A stretch of 64,000 nucleotides of DNA from Brachycybe producta (GCA_036925085.1 JAUPFP010000008.1:7254777-7318776); one strand, 5' to 3'; positions 24,601-39,700 are shown, counted from the stretch's first letter. The notes: generated by a model from the letters alone, not told the origin. Numbers and translations are program-made.

Positions 24601-26962
24601 TACACATAGGATTTCCTCACCCCCTGCTCTTCCCTCCAATATTATCCCCCATTTTTGTGGCTTCTTTTTTTTCCTTCTTTAGTACACTTGAGATGGTTTC
24701 TATGTTGTGTCCACAGTTATTTGTAAAGTGAACAATACCACATTCAGTGTTCATACTAATGATACAAAAGGGTGAGTTTGAGGGACGTGGACATGATTAG
24801 GCACCATCTCGACCCATTCAATGAGGATTTGAGGTGGAGGCTAGCTGTATTATTTTAATGTATCGAGCATGGAGGAAAAACCGAGTGTGCCAGCAGTTTG
24901 TGGAAATTGTGGTAGAGGCTAGATACAAAACTAAAAGCCTCTGCATATGTGCTGAACTGTCAAAAAGTTAGGGGTGCTTAGCAGTTCATGTGTAGTTTTT
25001 GGTGGTTCCTAGTATGCTTTGGTTATAGGACGAGGTGTTGCTTGTTAGAGGCTATCTCGATCTAAACACAGTATTCAATCTATGTGACTGCTTGACCAGT
25101 TCACCTTAATTGTACACAACAACTTAAATTTGATTATTTTTAATACTGCCATAAAAAAGTTTATTTTTCGAGATATCAACATGAAAATACTTTCGCATGA
25201 TTATTTCAATTAGTTTCTCAAAAAAAACATTCAACCTTTTTCTTAAAAGTTGTTGTGTGTTGTTAAAAAGTTTTGACTTTTTTTGTTATAACTTAACTGA
25301 GTCAGGTAATGGTCAGATTTCTCTTTTGTGTCCTTTTTTTAAACTTTTAATTTGGGTGCATTTCTAATGTTCAGCCAACGATTACATACCATCTCCACCC
25401 CCACATCCTCTTCTTTTGTTGTTATCCATAATCCCTAATTTGATCTCAGTCTATTTGAGTGCTTTCAAGGTTAGTAGGTCGGAGGTTCCGCCTCATGAGC
25501 AAAAAATGACACCACCTCCTGCATCTTATAATAACATTTATAAATAAATGAAATATGGAAACATTCATGAGTTGAGAATTTATCCCAATTGAAATTTTTC
25601 CATTTAATTAATTTAAAAGTTAATTCAAAGTGAACAAAATGCAGTAACTGTTAGAAAAAAAAAAGGTGATTTGTTAATAACATTTTGATTGGTTCATATT
25701 AACATTATCGATGACAGAAACACAACTGTGTGCCATCCATGATCCGTCTAGGATCGATTTCATAAATGTATTTGGTTGCAGGCGAAGGTGCGAAGCGTTG
25801 ATGCTTCAAAAAGGTGCGCACAAGAAGGTGAAACGGGTGTACATAGAGGCTAGCTGTAAATTCTCTTTAATTGCTAGATTTCTCCATACATTGTATTTTA
25901 TACAACGTGATGCAGGAAAAAATGCATCTTGTTTAAAAATAAACTTTTAGCAAAAAAAAAAATAAAATCTCCACTCTTGAAATTCTATAAATATTTGTTA
26001 ATAAAATACTAAAGTTAATTTTTACAAATTATTGGTTGAAAATTAATAGCTATTGAATTTTATGTAAATGAAAAGTGCCCATTCTGTTAGCTACGTATGT
26101 TAAATGTTTGCACTTATGAAATTTGTTAACTATACCGGTATACAAAATTGCAAATAATATCTCAAAGTTTCTGAGATATTTTAAATTGCGTTTTTACCTT
26201 TGCTCACCTTGTAAAAAATACATTTTTAAAAAGAGCAAATTTCACGCTTTTGCAAAACTACGGAAGGGAGCAAAACCCCTTTTGTGCTCGTTTTTTTTTA
26301 TCTACTCGTATATGTTGGTTGAAAGAATGTTTTTTTTGTGTGTATATAATAATGCTCGTAGGCCTATATCGTTAAGGGTGTCGTTAAAAAAATAATACGT
26401 TATGTTAGGAATGTTGCCAAACAAGTTTGTGTTTTAGATTTTCAAATGCGTCGTCCTTCTATTAACTTTTAAAATGTTCTTTTTGAATCGCTCTTGAGGA
26501 CTTGTTCTTCTTTTGATGATTATCACTTATTTTTCTATCTCACACACTGCATAGAAATTTATAAGATCTGATGAAATGGATTCCAAAATTAATATGCAAC
26601 CATTGTATATATATCATAGATTAAAAGAAAATAAATGTTGCAGATTTAAAAAAAGTGAGGCTTAATATAAATGTGTTATGTACATTCCTTTCTGCTTTTT
26701 GAGTACAGTCCAAGTTTTGTGTGTTGTTTTTTTTCTTCATAATTATTATTATGGCCAAGATCAAGTTGTGTGTAGTGTGACAAGAATTAATTTTTACTTC
26801 ATTGACTAAAATGTTTTTGAGAGGTTTTTTGTTTTTTGTTTTACAACAACCACAATTAAAATGGATAACAAAAAACAGGGTCATTTGAGGTATAATAGTA
26901 GCCTCTCCCAAATTAATAAAGGGAACTCCTTTTAATGAACATTTTTAAAAAAAAATCATTAA
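21622..26962. other. Gene desert, third part
   Basis: This is AT-rich. The longest open frame (23,303-23,668, 121 codons) crosses a poly-G tract and resembles no family I recognise. A GC-richer island at about 24,290-24,720 contains TGATTGATGATG, a PBX/HOX-like sequence. A partial copy of a dispersed repeat lies at 25,141-25,195, with GATATCAACATGAAAATAC as its core. Confidence 0.55.
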
Positions 26963-27731
26963 TAGGGCGTCCACACAGAATGCAACAAGTGGAGACATTT
27001 TGACCTTCAACAGGTTTCTGCAACAAAATCTTTAAAATGTCTCTAGCTGTTTCTGTTGCACGTCTCCGAGTGTCTTTTTGTTGCTTTGTTTCCATTTTTA
27101 AATTAAAATGTGCAACACGTTAAAACATGTGGGGCTTGATTCTGGATGCTTGGCTAGTGTGGACGGGTAATATACGCTTATAAAAACAACTAGAGACATA
27201 AAGCCTAGTACAGTTTGTGCAATAATCGACGGACACATACGTATTTAGTGACTTGGCAGACACAGCGGCGTGTATCTTGGATACATGTGGCCAGTGACGT
27301 TGAGTGTCCAAATAGAACCCGGTATTGAAAATCATAAATCACAATGAAAATGAATTTCACCTTCAATTAATAAAATCGTTCGTCACTTGTTTGCCTTTAG
27401 GCACAGACTGAGCAATGTTTTTTTTTTCCATTTGAAATGGGGAAACAGAGAAACAAGCGGCTTTTTGATGTCAAGCCGCGGATACTTTGGGTCTTTGGCA
27501 ATGTTGCATTGTATCTGCAAAAACGTGTTCAGTCGCTGGGAAACATCGCTACCAACAATGTTTTCGGCGATTATTGCCCGGTCTGTACTATAACTTAATG
27601 CAACGTGTTTCACCTGTGTGGAAACACTTGTCAGATTTTGTTGCTGTATGTTTTATGTTTTTGGAAATATCTGGAGACATACTGCAACATAAATGTCTCC
27701 ACTTGTTGCATTCTGTTGTATACGCACCTTT
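26963..27731. mobile_element. Inverted-repeat DNA element (about 770 bp), non-coding
   Basis: The left end runs GGGCGTCCACACAGAATGCA into ACAAGTGGAGACATTT. The right end has the reverse order, AAATGTCTCCACTTGTTGCA, then TTCTGTTGTATACGCACCTT. The terminal inverted match is about 40 bp, and further weaker inverted pairs lie inside (for example TTGTTGCAGAAACC-like blocks). No transposase frame is present, so this is a non-autonomous element. Confidence 0.6.
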
Positions 27732-28477
27732 AGAAAAAAAAAAAACTCAATCTATGTAGTGTTTTTGTTGAAAGATTAATTTGCTCGTTTAAATGTCATC
27801 ATTCCGGAAATTGACTATTTTTAAAAAAAAAAAAAAAAAAGATGGGCGTGTCTAGAAACTTTGTTCTTTCTTTTCTTCCATTCATTTCTGGGCTCAGGAA
27901 TTTCAAACATGTTTGTGTCCATTTATTTAATTTTTTCCTCCCTTGCTTGGCTTTGGAATTTCGGTCACTAACCATCTACTATAGAGAGAGGGTGTCTTTT
28001 TTTAATAGAATATTTTTGAAGAAAAAAAAAACAGGTACAAGCCAGCTATATAGTCATCAATTTTATGTTTTCCCATCTATTTTTTTTTTCCTCATCGTGT
28101 TTGATTTTTAGACAAAATATTTTTTTTTTTTAAAAAAAGAAGTACAATAAAAATTGAAAAGCAAAAAAAAAATGTTGCAATTTTTGCGAGTAGTTATTTA
28201 AATTCAAACATGTCTTCCAAACTGGTGGATTGCATTGTTTTGTAAATAACTGTTTGAAATTCTATGGCATATCCTGTGTGTGTTTTTTTTTTCTTTGTGA
28301 AAATTCCTATCTAAAGGTGTCACCATGTGTACATATAAAATGTAATATATACAGGGTGTTATTATTAGTAACTGTTCATATTTTCAAATTCTTGTTTAGT
28401 AAGAATCTGAAAATATGGAGTCACTTTTAAGTTATTAAGTTGGTTTATATAATAAACAGGGTGATTTTCGAAGTCGG

Positions 28478-28846
28478 TTTATTCTGTCTTTTGTGAGCAA
28501 AATTAAAGAGAAACTAGAAAGTGTTTTAAAAACTAGAATTCCTATCCCACTAACTTAAAGGTATTTTTATATTGATATATCTTTCAAAATAATTTTTTTA
28601 ATAAACAAAAATTAAAAGTTATCGTCTGCTTTAAAGCTGGACAATTTTCAAACTGCCATAAAAGGTTTATTTTGAAAGATATCAACATGAAAATACCGAA
28701 TTAAGTGATTGATAGCTACCGTAGTTCTCAATCACTTAATGGGGTATGTCAAATAAAGAGAAACTTGAGTGTTTTAAAAACTAGAATGGTAGCTCAGCTA
28801 CGCTAACACTTTCAAAGTTTCTCTTCATTTTTCATTTAAAAGATAG
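28478..28846. repeat. Dispersed AT-rich repeat, family A, with direct and inverted internal copies
   Basis: GTGTTTTAAAAACTAGAAT occurs twice (near 28,521 and 28,769), and CTTTCAAAGTTTCTCTTCAT near 28,811 is partly its inverse. The core TTGAAAGATATCAACATGAA at about 28,672 recurs in FRMD6 introns and in the desert at 25.1 kb. It looks like a MITE family without coding capacity. Confidence 0.5.
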
Positions 28847-31038
28847 AATCATCAGATTTCGAGAGGCGTGTTCACTTTATGGCTAAAGAAATAATAGCCT
28901 CTAACATGCCTCTAGAGTTGAAAAGTGTAATTCCCGTTTCAGGTTATTATGTTATAATACACCCTGTACAGTATATTGACATAATGTTGGTGGTGCCAGT
29001 GATAATAGTACCACTACTTTTAATGACAATTATTATCATTTGTCGATTCAATAGTCTGGAATTCATTTTATTTGGCACCATTTTCTGCAGCCATCACGTG
29101 ACTAAGACACATACAATTATTATGAGGATGAGCAGTAGGAAGATGATGATGATTAGCTTAATTTTCGAGGGCGTTCTCTGTGATGTCAAAACATTTCTTT
29201 TGTTCTTTTTCAAAAAGAAAGAGAAAAAAAAAAATTGAGTTTCACTAATTTTAACTTGTTTTTCTACTAACTGCATTCTTTTCACTAATTACGTGTTCTT
29301 ATAATAGGCTGTTTTTTTCCTCTTATATACTTAATTGCTAGTTTCCATTAAAACTGTTTCACAATAAATTTTTTTTAAGTGATTCATTGAAAAAACGTTG
29401 ATTACAATTTTTATAAAAGAAATTTATTCTATACAAATTCTTCAGTGAAGAGGTAATGATCGATTTATTTAAATAAGAACAAAAGAGAGAGAGGGCGTCG
29501 GGTAGTTTTACTTAAAGCTGAATATGCATGTTTTTCAGCTAGTGTTCTGACATCCACTTTGCCTACCTTATCTTGCTTCAGCTGAATAGTTTCATCTTCA
29601 GCACAGTAAATTTCTGCTTCAGCTCACATTTGTTTTAGAGTAGTATGCAAGTAGACATCTTCTTAATCACTGATAACCTATTATACGCGTTTTCAGCGGG
29701 GCATACTTATTAAGCTCATTCTGTGTACAAGTTAACATTCCAGGTATATGTGTAACACTTGGGCTGTGTTTTCATCAAATAGGCTACACTATGACAAGAA
29801 ACTGATCGGTGCATTTGCAATTTGCTAACTACCAAAGACCAACCAGAACGTTTTGCAAGAAGATAGTAATAAGGCTCATTTACATAATCCAACCAGTAAT
29901 CATGAGTTCACATGTTTTAACAGTTTTTTTAGGATGTTGGCTAGTTTTAAATACAGTTATAATTAGTCAAACTTTAGTGTAATTGGTAAATTTTTATGTG
30001 TTTTAAACATCCAAGAAATATTTTCTGAAAAACAGTGTTGCATTCAATTATTAAATATCATTTGTTATGGCACTGCAATTATAGTTACAAATGAACCCTT
30101 CAATCATGGATTTTGAGGGTCAATACCCACGCTTTGCCCATAACAAATGTTTACACCATTTGTTAGCTTAAACTTTCTCTCCAATATGTTCACCTTAAAA
30201 CTTGTGCCATCATTACAAAATCTATATTCGTTCGACATAAATCTTATTTTCTTATCTTTTCAAAAAATCTTTCGTTGTTTTTACATTCTATAACTTTCAA
30301 TATTATATGTTTATTTTTGAAATATAACAACCAATATTCATATTTCACCGCCTTGATGTAAAAAATTCATGGTTACAACAAGATAGATAGTGATTATGGG
30401 TATTTAACACGAATGTTTTAACGAGTATATGGGAAGGTAAAAGGTCAAAGCGAGCTGCAGCAAGCAGGCTTGAAGTTCTTCTGGTTCTTGAACGTGCCTC
30501 TTATTATATGGGTGGGTGAGGTGGTCATTGCTTTTTTTTTTTTGGGTGGGTTGGTATGATGGGCGTTGTGCCACATTCTTGCCTTGACCCCTGCGTGTCA
30601 AATGCATAGGAATCCACCATCTCCATCTTCTTTTCAGGCTTCTTTCTGAGAGTGGTTGTTTGCATTTACAGTACATAGGGAAAAGATACTATACCGTACT
30701 TGTGTGTAGTTTAGTTTGCACAATGTTTTCTCTCTTTCAGTCTTTCTTTCTTGAGTGAAAGCAGTTTGGCTGCATTCCATCCTATCAAAAAGAGCATTCA
30801 AATCTATCAAATGACTGGACACTTGCTTGGTTTCAGTTGCAAACTCGACCTTCTATGGAAGGCTCAATGTCGATTTGAAGTATTGTATTACTACTTTAGA
30901 TTCCGGATTGGAAAAATGGACCTCCTTCTCTACTTCTGTAGTACTTTATATACTGTAGATGCTGGTTTTTTTAATGCTTATAGAAGTTATAGATAATGCG
31001 TTCTCAACAGGTTACCACTCAAAACAATTTCAATAATA

Positions 31039-31063
31039 GTGTGTGTGTGTGTGTGTGTGTGTG
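31039..31063 (+). repeat. (GT)n microsatellite
   Basis: About twelve uninterrupted GT dinucleotides. Confidence 0.95.
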
Positions 31064-34000
31064 AGCAAGTAAACTTCCACATGGCCCCTTTTGCAAACAA
31101 GATATTTTTTTTTTCGAAAAAAAAAGGGCAAAACAGTTTCTTCATAGGTGCTTCTAAGTTAGAACTCATATGAATCAGTTTCAAAAAGCATTTGGAACGT
31201 GTTGGTCGTAGTTTATTTAACTATATTGTTAAGAGCACGTTGAATCCCAATTTCCCGCTTCCTGTCGTTGGATAATTTTGACATCCTAAATGGCTTTCAT
31301 GACTGATGATGAGCCAAAGAATGTTTACCAATGATTCTCTGGACAGTAACCTGAAAAAAAAAACTTGTAAATAGTCAAGCAACAAGTCAAAATTCTCACT
31401 TTTATTCGCTACATGTCATTTTGTGTGTGCGTGTGGTAATGATTCTGATTATCTGATTGAGTGATCCCTTATGTGAAGTTTTGTTTCAGGTAGGCTAAAA
31501 TATAATTATATTACCTTTAAAAATTGTATTGAGTATGAATGTATGGAGATTCTGGCAGTGGTCCTATTGTGATAAAAAATGTGGACCAACATATGGTCAT
31601 TGTGTTAGAAAAAGATAAGTTTGTGATTAGTTCTACATGTAATTGTAGCAAACATTAATTCAAGAAGTTTTTGGTCACAATACTATTTTATTGTTTGCCA
31701 AACAAATATACTCCGCGAGTTGTGTCAGTATTTGTAAATGGTTACTGGCGTTTGGCTTATATTGCTGATGTCGGTGAAACTTGCTGAAATGTGACTCCTG
31801 TAGAATTAGGTGCGAATGCGACTGAATGGCTGCTGTCTTTAATTTTAAGTTGTTCAGTTTAGAGTGACCAATAGAGCTGGTCTTGCTCATCAAAACACTA
31901 CGAAGACCAAAAGCCACCGTATTCAGATCTGGAAAATATAATAAAATATAGAATATTTTAATGCAAAAAAAATGTCAAAAAGTTTCTAGAGATGTACTTT
32001 GTTAGTTGCAGAAGTGTGTAGCATTTAGGGTTGTATTCTTAATGTTTACTAACTGCAAGAAAGTCAATGCTATAGCTATTGCTAAGCTCATCTACTTTGC
32101 ATAAAACTTCCTATGAAGAAATTTCATACATCTAGTACTAGTTTGACATATCGCACAATTAGAAACCATTAAGAATGCAACCATATTTCGAGTTATTAAT
32201 AATTTTGTTGTTCTAACCAGTTCCATTTTTCTAGCATTTGGAAATAATTTAATGAAAAAATATTCACATTAGTGAGTGAACATTTATTGGTTTGGATTTG
32301 TTATTGTGTAGGACGGACTTATCAAGGCTCACTTCTGTTTCATAGTTTAAATTTTGTTGTGAGGGAATAAATACCTTGCTTAATAAAAATACATGTAACT
32401 TGTAGGCTTAACTTTCTTATTGCTATTGGATTATCCATGAAGAAAAAACAACAGAACCTTGAGCCATTCATTTATTATGCTGCTGATGAACACACTCTTG
32501 AAATATTTTATCAGAATATATTTTTTGTGTTAATGATATATGCTAATTAATAATGATTATGAATGAATCAAAATAGAAAAATATAAAGTTTGTTGTCATC
32601 CTCTCATTTTTTTTACTCTTGTCAGTAACTGTTCATAATCATTTTATGGAAAAAATGTGGTTAGCAATTGGGTGTAGTAGTTATATTAAAATGTGATAAA
32701 TCTCTGCAGTTAATACGGTATGCCCCAAGAACTAAGGCATGTTAGCAAAATATACAGTGGTGAAGCTCTATCGCTTAAAAATAATTATCTCAGAAATTAA
32801 ATTCTAATGCACACATTTAGAAAATCAGTTGACTGTTTGCAACATATTAAAAGTACTTGACAAAATGAAAGAAATTTGTAAATTAAAAAGTTATTGAAAT
32901 TTAAAAATTGAGGCTTTAAAATTTCAATTTTTTTTTTTGGAGTTAAACATTTAAACATTTTGTTTTAAACATTATTCTTTTTGATATGTTGTTAACAGCT
33001 ATCTTAAGTTTCAAATGTATAACTTCTATATTTGCTTAACACCCAAGTTTTGATAATAGGAAAGGTTTCTGGAACATATTGTATAATATATTAGATATTG
33101 ATTTAAAATTGGAAAGGTTCAATCAAGAAAGGAAACGATAATAATTTTGACAGTGCTGTTAATTTACAATAAAACGCTGGCTGCCAAACATTTGAATATT
33201 CTTGTGGAAAAAACATGTAAACTGTGTGTCCACATAAAAATGAACGTTTGCAAAATGTTTGGCAAACGTTTGGGGTTGGTGTGAATGACGTTTTTAACGA
33301 TTTCGTTTCGATAATTATTGTTTGTCGATTTAAATCTAATATAAGCTGTATATTAATCAACAATTTTTTTTGTATGCTGGCTTTCAATTAATTTTTGACT
33401 GAACGTTTGATTGAATCAACTGTTAGCACAAGTAAAGCATAAAATACCAAAACATAACAAACACATGACATTTACGTCATCAAAGTAATAAAAGTTTTTC
33501 TCTCAGTCTACTACGACAATGAAACACGTTGAAATCTTGTGTAATATAACGCATTTTATTGAAATTTGAAATTTTAATTATCGATGCATATTAATTACAT
33601 TTAGGTAATAATGTTTCAGAGAAAGAAATGATTCGCCTTGTCAACGTTTGGCCTCATGTGTTGTACATATACTTTATTCTTTCTATAGTTCAAACTAAAA
33701 AAAATGATTTAGTTGGCGCCAAAAAAGAGATATACCTTGCAATTCATGGACTATTAAATATTTTGGCAAACACATTGCGAAATGTTCAATACGATGGCCA
33801 ATTAATAAGATTGGAATTTTTTTTTAGAATAATAGTTTGTGACTTGTGTTAATTTTAATCATTTCAAAAACGGATGTATTATGTTTTTTCTTAGTTTTTT
33901 TTTTCATGTTGGCATCTGTTTTAATGTAAATTCCAATTTGAACTTTCTTCGTCCACAAGTCTAAATTGTGATTGGGCGATTTTATATCCTGTTGGCTGCA

Positions 34001-36785
34001 AATGGAAGAAGAATAAAAAAAAAACATGGCAATGATTTCTAAACATCCGGTATTACATGTCAAATTTCAATCATTAAGTTGATGAAGTGGAAAAACAATT
34101 AATAATTTGCCTGTCATATGTTTTTAAAATTTCATTTAAACAATTATTTATTTATTCAGAGCCAATGTTCTATAGTTTCTTTTTTTAAATGTCACATAAT
34201 AATAATTGTTATTCTTATTATTATAATTAGTGTGGGTCCTCATTACAATAAAATTGTGAAAGTATAATATCTTATATATGCTGTATGTGGCCGTTACGAG
34301 ATTATGAGCTAGATGTGACAGTTTACTGTCATATAACAGTCTTATTACTTATCTGTAGTGGGCAGTTCATTGAAGTTTTTCTTAGTTTCTAAATTAAAGC
34401 TTTTACAATTATAAACATTGCAATTTTCTTTAGCTCGAAGTGTGTGTTAGCAAAATTAGCTAGATTAGTGCAATTGTTCTGTTTTTGTTGTTGCTGCAAA
34501 ACTTGCAAGCTTTCAGGTTAGCTTTTAGTCAGTTCGATGCTTGTTCAGCATATTTGGTAACAAACATATTTATTGGTTTAGTATTTACCTAATAAAATGT
34601 GATCATTCATATAAGATTAGCAGAAGTGTAATCTAATTTAGAGGTATACAATTATTTCTACTGATTTTCTGGTAATTTAATCATTTGTTAGGTGAAATTT
34701 AGAGAGAGAAATAATGTTGATATGTTTTTGTTATTTGATGTTATCAAATATGTAGACAATATTTGTGATAAAAAGTGAGATGATGCAGTTGTGGAATCGT
34801 TTTCATATATCTTCATCAAAATAACATAGCCAGGGTTGCGTTTCCTCCTTTCCATCCTTCATGTTTATATATTGAAAATATGTTTGAACAATTGGAATGC
34901 AAGTTAGTTATAGTCCTACTACTGCATATTATCAATATATCCAACGTCATCAAAAGTGAAAATTCTTCCATTGTTTCAAATGTTATTTATTAAATATGGG
35001 AGAGGAGGATATAGAGGTTGGGCTTTTTTTTGTTATAATAATCATGATATTGAAGTTCCTAGTTTTGACCTTCTGCATTATTATGAATTATAATATTTAA
35101 ATTTATACACTTGTAAAAAGTATTTTTATGATAGTTTGAAAAAAAAACACGAGAGGTACTTTTTTTCCTTCAGGTATTATCCTCATATTTTTTGAAGTAC
35201 CGAATGAGATTTAGACAGTGACTTTTACCATTTTGTGCTAAATGCATCCATTATAACATTTAAAACCTCCCTTTTCCCTTTAACACACACTTATAAGTTA
35301 TAACCTCCTCCTCTTTTAATATAAGATTGTTAAGTTGTAAGAAAAAAGAAAGCCGCAAAAATACAATTAAGACTTGTGTGGAATTCAGATTGTGGAATGT
35401 TGCTATTTATTTGTTGACAAGATATCAAATTGTATCGACCTGTATTTTTTTATCATTACTGATTTAAAAATAGGACAAAGTCCAATGGACCAACCCAGAT
35501 ATATGGAATACATTTTTTCATAACCAATACAAATAAGTGTTTGTGTTACAAATAGTTCAGGAGAATATGAGATAATTTTAGTTAGATATTTTTTTAATGA
35601 ATTTTGGTTTGTAATTTTAATATACAAAATAAGTAAATTACGGTGCAGGACTTTTTTTAATTAATTGTGAAAAAAAAAATTTTATATTTTAAGTGAAACT
35701 GAAGAGTAACGAAATGGAATAATGTTATTTTATGACTAGATACTTGAAAATAAAACGTTCTTATGGCATTTTAAAAGGTCGATTTTAGTTATTTATGAAC
35801 GTATTTATTTTTCAAATTTTCATAATTTTTTTTAAAAATTTTGTCATCAAAATATCATTATTATATTCTTTTATTTAACTATAGTTTTAACTCAACTTTG
35901 AATTTCTTTTTTACAGTACAGTATAGTCATTTCAAGAAGAAAACTTGCCACTTGAACGTAAATTTGAACTATTTTAAAGTATAGTTTTGTGAAAACGGTT
36001 TGTCTATGTTAAAACCATTTTTAAAAGGTACAACTTGGTAGTTCAAGTACCAAATTTTCTTCTTTAATTTTGGTCTTTAGTTGTTACTTCTCTATCAGAT
36101 TCTATTCTCACTCTATAATGTTTTTGCTTCAATATCTGGTTACATCTTAATTGTTTTTATTAATTTATTAATGTGACATTGTCTTTTTAAAAAGAGAAAT
36201 TATCTTTTTCAAAGAATGGTTCTTCTATCTTCTGTTAATATTATTAAGAGTGGAATGTAGTAATTATTTTAAAAATAGGGTCAAAACCATGTACGCCGTA
36301 TGTGCTAAGTTGGTGGTAACCTAGCAAAAAGTTCTACTAAAACCACTCCTCCTTTTTTTTTCGTCTTTCCCAATTTCCTTTCTCTACTTTTAATTTGACG
36401 TTTACTTTTTAAGTGAGTGTATGTGAATTTCACAAAGAGCTTTTGATGATGGCTCAAGTTATAATGTGGGACTTTTTTTTTAAAAAAATGGGACAGATTT
36501 CGCTTCAATGTGTGATAGCAATTGGAAGTGTTTTATATGCTGTGGAATGACATTCCACATTCTTGTTAATGAGGACACACATACTAGAAATATCTCTTTT
36601 TGTGTATGAAGTAACCACCACGCTTTTTTGTATTCGACTATATTTTTTAATATATCCATATTTATGATGTGTTTGGTTTTCATTTTTTTTAGGTTGTAGT
36701 GTTGTTTCAAGAGACGACTCCCACTCGTTTGTTGTGGTGTCCTGGTCAATCAGTGGTCAGGAGGTTTAATTTGCCAGCCTGAGCA

Positions 36786-39700
36786 ATGCGACAGTCCTGT
36801 CAGTGGGTGAACACATCTTGCGGCAGCCCTTTACCGCCTGGCAAGAAATACGTTGCAGTACAATTACTCACCAAAGAAACCCTCTATTGCACCGTAGAGG
36901 TACGAAATTACATGAACACAAAGATTATGACTTTATAATTTTTTTTTAAAAATAAAAACCAAACAAAAATATCAGAAGCAATTAGTTGGATTTAAATGAA
37001 GTGGTTTCAAAATAGCCACAAATTACTCACTACAACAGGGAAATATTGCATATAAACATAAAAAAATGTTTTAGGGTCTTGGCACACAGACCACATTTCG
37101 TGGTCAATTTGGAGTGCAAAATAAAGTTGCAGTTGGTAGAGTTGTAGTTGCAACGTGGTTGCAATATGCGTTTTTTATCGATAGATTCGAAGTGGTCGGT
37201 TTTTTACGACATTTGGCTTCATTTTGCAGTCGAAATCGACCGTCAAAAGTATTTTGTGAATTTCAAAACTCTTAAAAGTAAAAATATTAAAATTGGGTTG
37301 GCCACGTTTGTGACGTCACACATAGCCCTGCTCAACTATAAAAATTCCTGACACGTGTTTAATTTGTACAAACAAAAAAACATGTAACGTAATTAATCGA
37401 AATCTTTCCAAAAATTACTATTTTAATAAAATAAAAATTGAAACTATTATCATTGATTTTTTTTAACTTTTATTTTTAAAGAAATCACGTGAAATTTAAA
37501 TGGCGTTTTAAATTACGCAACTCAGAAGCATATTACTAAAAATACTACGACGATTTATTTGGTTCTGTGAAAAAAAAACGCACAATATAAAAGCTCACAC
37601 GAAAATTGCGCACAAAAAAAACCTGGTGTCAAAAATGTGGACAGGGAAAATTGCTCACACCGAAAAATACCCACACAAAAAAATACGCACATAGAAAAAT
37701 TCTCGTATTGACAATATTATAAAATAGTTTTTTTTTTACAAACTGCCCTCCTAGACCCCCTGCAACAAGCTTAATTTAATACTCTTTCATTCATGTGCGT
37801 ATTTTTCTTATGCGCATTTATGACAGTGGGCTTTTTTTCGGTGCGCAATTTTCATGTTGTTTTTTTCCATGTGCTTTTTTTTTTCTGGTCACCAATTTAT
37901 ATAATTGTTAATAATACAAGTTGCGATTTTTTCATTTTTATTTTCTAGACTAAAAGTCGTGTCCAACTCGTTTTTGATCAAGTGTCTTCGTATTTAGGTT
38001 TAAAGGATGCTGAACTTTTTGGATTAGCTCTGCTTTCGGGTATAGTAGGCCTAACATTTTAAAATTGATCTTTTATTGTTTACGAAGTTGTATTTCCGGT
38101 TAGAAACTGAATGAATGTAGAATTAAAGGTGTGTAGAGAGGGTAAAAATCTGCAATAATAAAATTAATAATTTAATGATTTGTAAGTTTGAGTTTTTGTA
38201 AATACAGGCACAGGAAATGACATAAAATTTAGTATTAGGTTCATGTTTATTTTTAAATTCAGAAGATTCAGAGAGAAAAAAAAACTTGACACTTGAAACT
38301 TCAAATTGAATCCTCTGTTCAGGGGTCCAATACAGAGGTACAACGTAAAAAGGTGTTTTCTATGTTGAAATCGTGTTCAGAGGTTTTTTTTTTAAGTTGA
38401 TGCTTTAATATTAGTCCAAGTGTCCTTCTTGAATATGTTATATTTTTTGTTAATTACACCTCCTGGGCTGAAAAAGGACCAAAGAGATTTTAGATTTTCA
38501 TTGGTTCTCACGCCGTTCACTTTTCATTACCCTGGGAAAAAGGGTGGGGGAAGGAGAGGAGAGGGGCCACTTTGGGTCACTGCACCCATCGGAGAGAACG
38601 AAGATCCCACATTTGGAATGCCATCCGACGTCCATCCCACCCCTTTCCCCCCTCGTTTCACTCACAAAGTCAATGAATGAATGATTGATCAAAATTATTT
38701 TCACCTTTTTTAAAATTAATGTTTTTTATTTTTTTTTGGTGATTTTTTTTTAATTTAGATGGAGAATATCTGTTTTTGGATTTAAATATTAAACTGTCAA
38801 AATTAACTTCTAAAACATGGAAATCGCAGAACAACCACGTTAGTAGAATTTTTTGGTATTTCATTTTTGAACATTGTGGGAAAAAAAACAACTACATGTA
38901 TTTTTGAATTTTTAAACTTATAAGTGTAAGTGAAAAAAAACGTTCATAGATGAGTTTCACGACAATATTTTTAAAAATAAACTTTTTATGGAACTTTGAA
39001 ACTGATTTATTTTTCAGCTTAAAATTTTTTTTACACAGAATTCTTATTTATTATGCATTCAAAAAGTAACGCCAAAGAGACAATAAGTGTTGAAAACTAG
39101 AACTTTAAATATAGTATTTTCATGTTGATATCTTTCAAAATAAACTTCATATAATCATAAATTATAAATATGTCTACTTAAAGTTGGTTCATTTTCAAAA
39201 TACTTTTTAAGTAATTTCTTTACTTTTTCTAGTTTTTAAAACATTTTTAAAGTTGTTTTCAAAACGCATGTTATTCAGAGTTACGGTTATATGCTGTAAA
39301 AAGTTTATTTTTTTAACGATATATGGTCATAAAAATATATGTAGATTGCATTCACTTCTCAAATGATGTGCACTGTGTTAAAAATGAACAATAAAATGCA
39401 CATTTTGTTTTTGTCGTTGCCAATTTCAATGGAGGTTTCAATTTATTTTTAAGGGTTTGGACAGCATTGGGCGCACTCTTCTCAGTTTGCACCTTCGCAT
39501 CCAGTACTATGTCGATTGTCCGCTGTTGGTGCGAGACAAGCAAACGAGGCATCACTATTTCCTGCAGCTAAAGAGCAGTTTTCTTCGACACTGCCAAGCA
39601 TGCTCGGAGGAACGGTGCTTTCTTTTAGCCGCTTGTGCTCTTCAAGCCGAAGTAGGCAACTACAACGATGACAGGCACCACAACAAGCATTACTTCGAGC

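Larger units (their letters stand above)
27732..36785. other. Gene desert, fourth part, up to the FRMD6 coding start
   Basis: This is AT-rich DNA with poly-A/T tracts, a GT microsatellite at 31,039-31,063 and a dispersed repeat at 28,478-28,846. GC-richer islands lie at about 30,440-30,640 and 30,760-30,930. Palindromic GGCAAACGTTT-type sequence at 33,180-33,300 may be another small element. This stretch could hold untranslated first exons and enhancers of FRMD6, because the FRMD6 ATG has an in-frame stop two codons upstream. I could not place such an exon. Confidence 0.5.
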
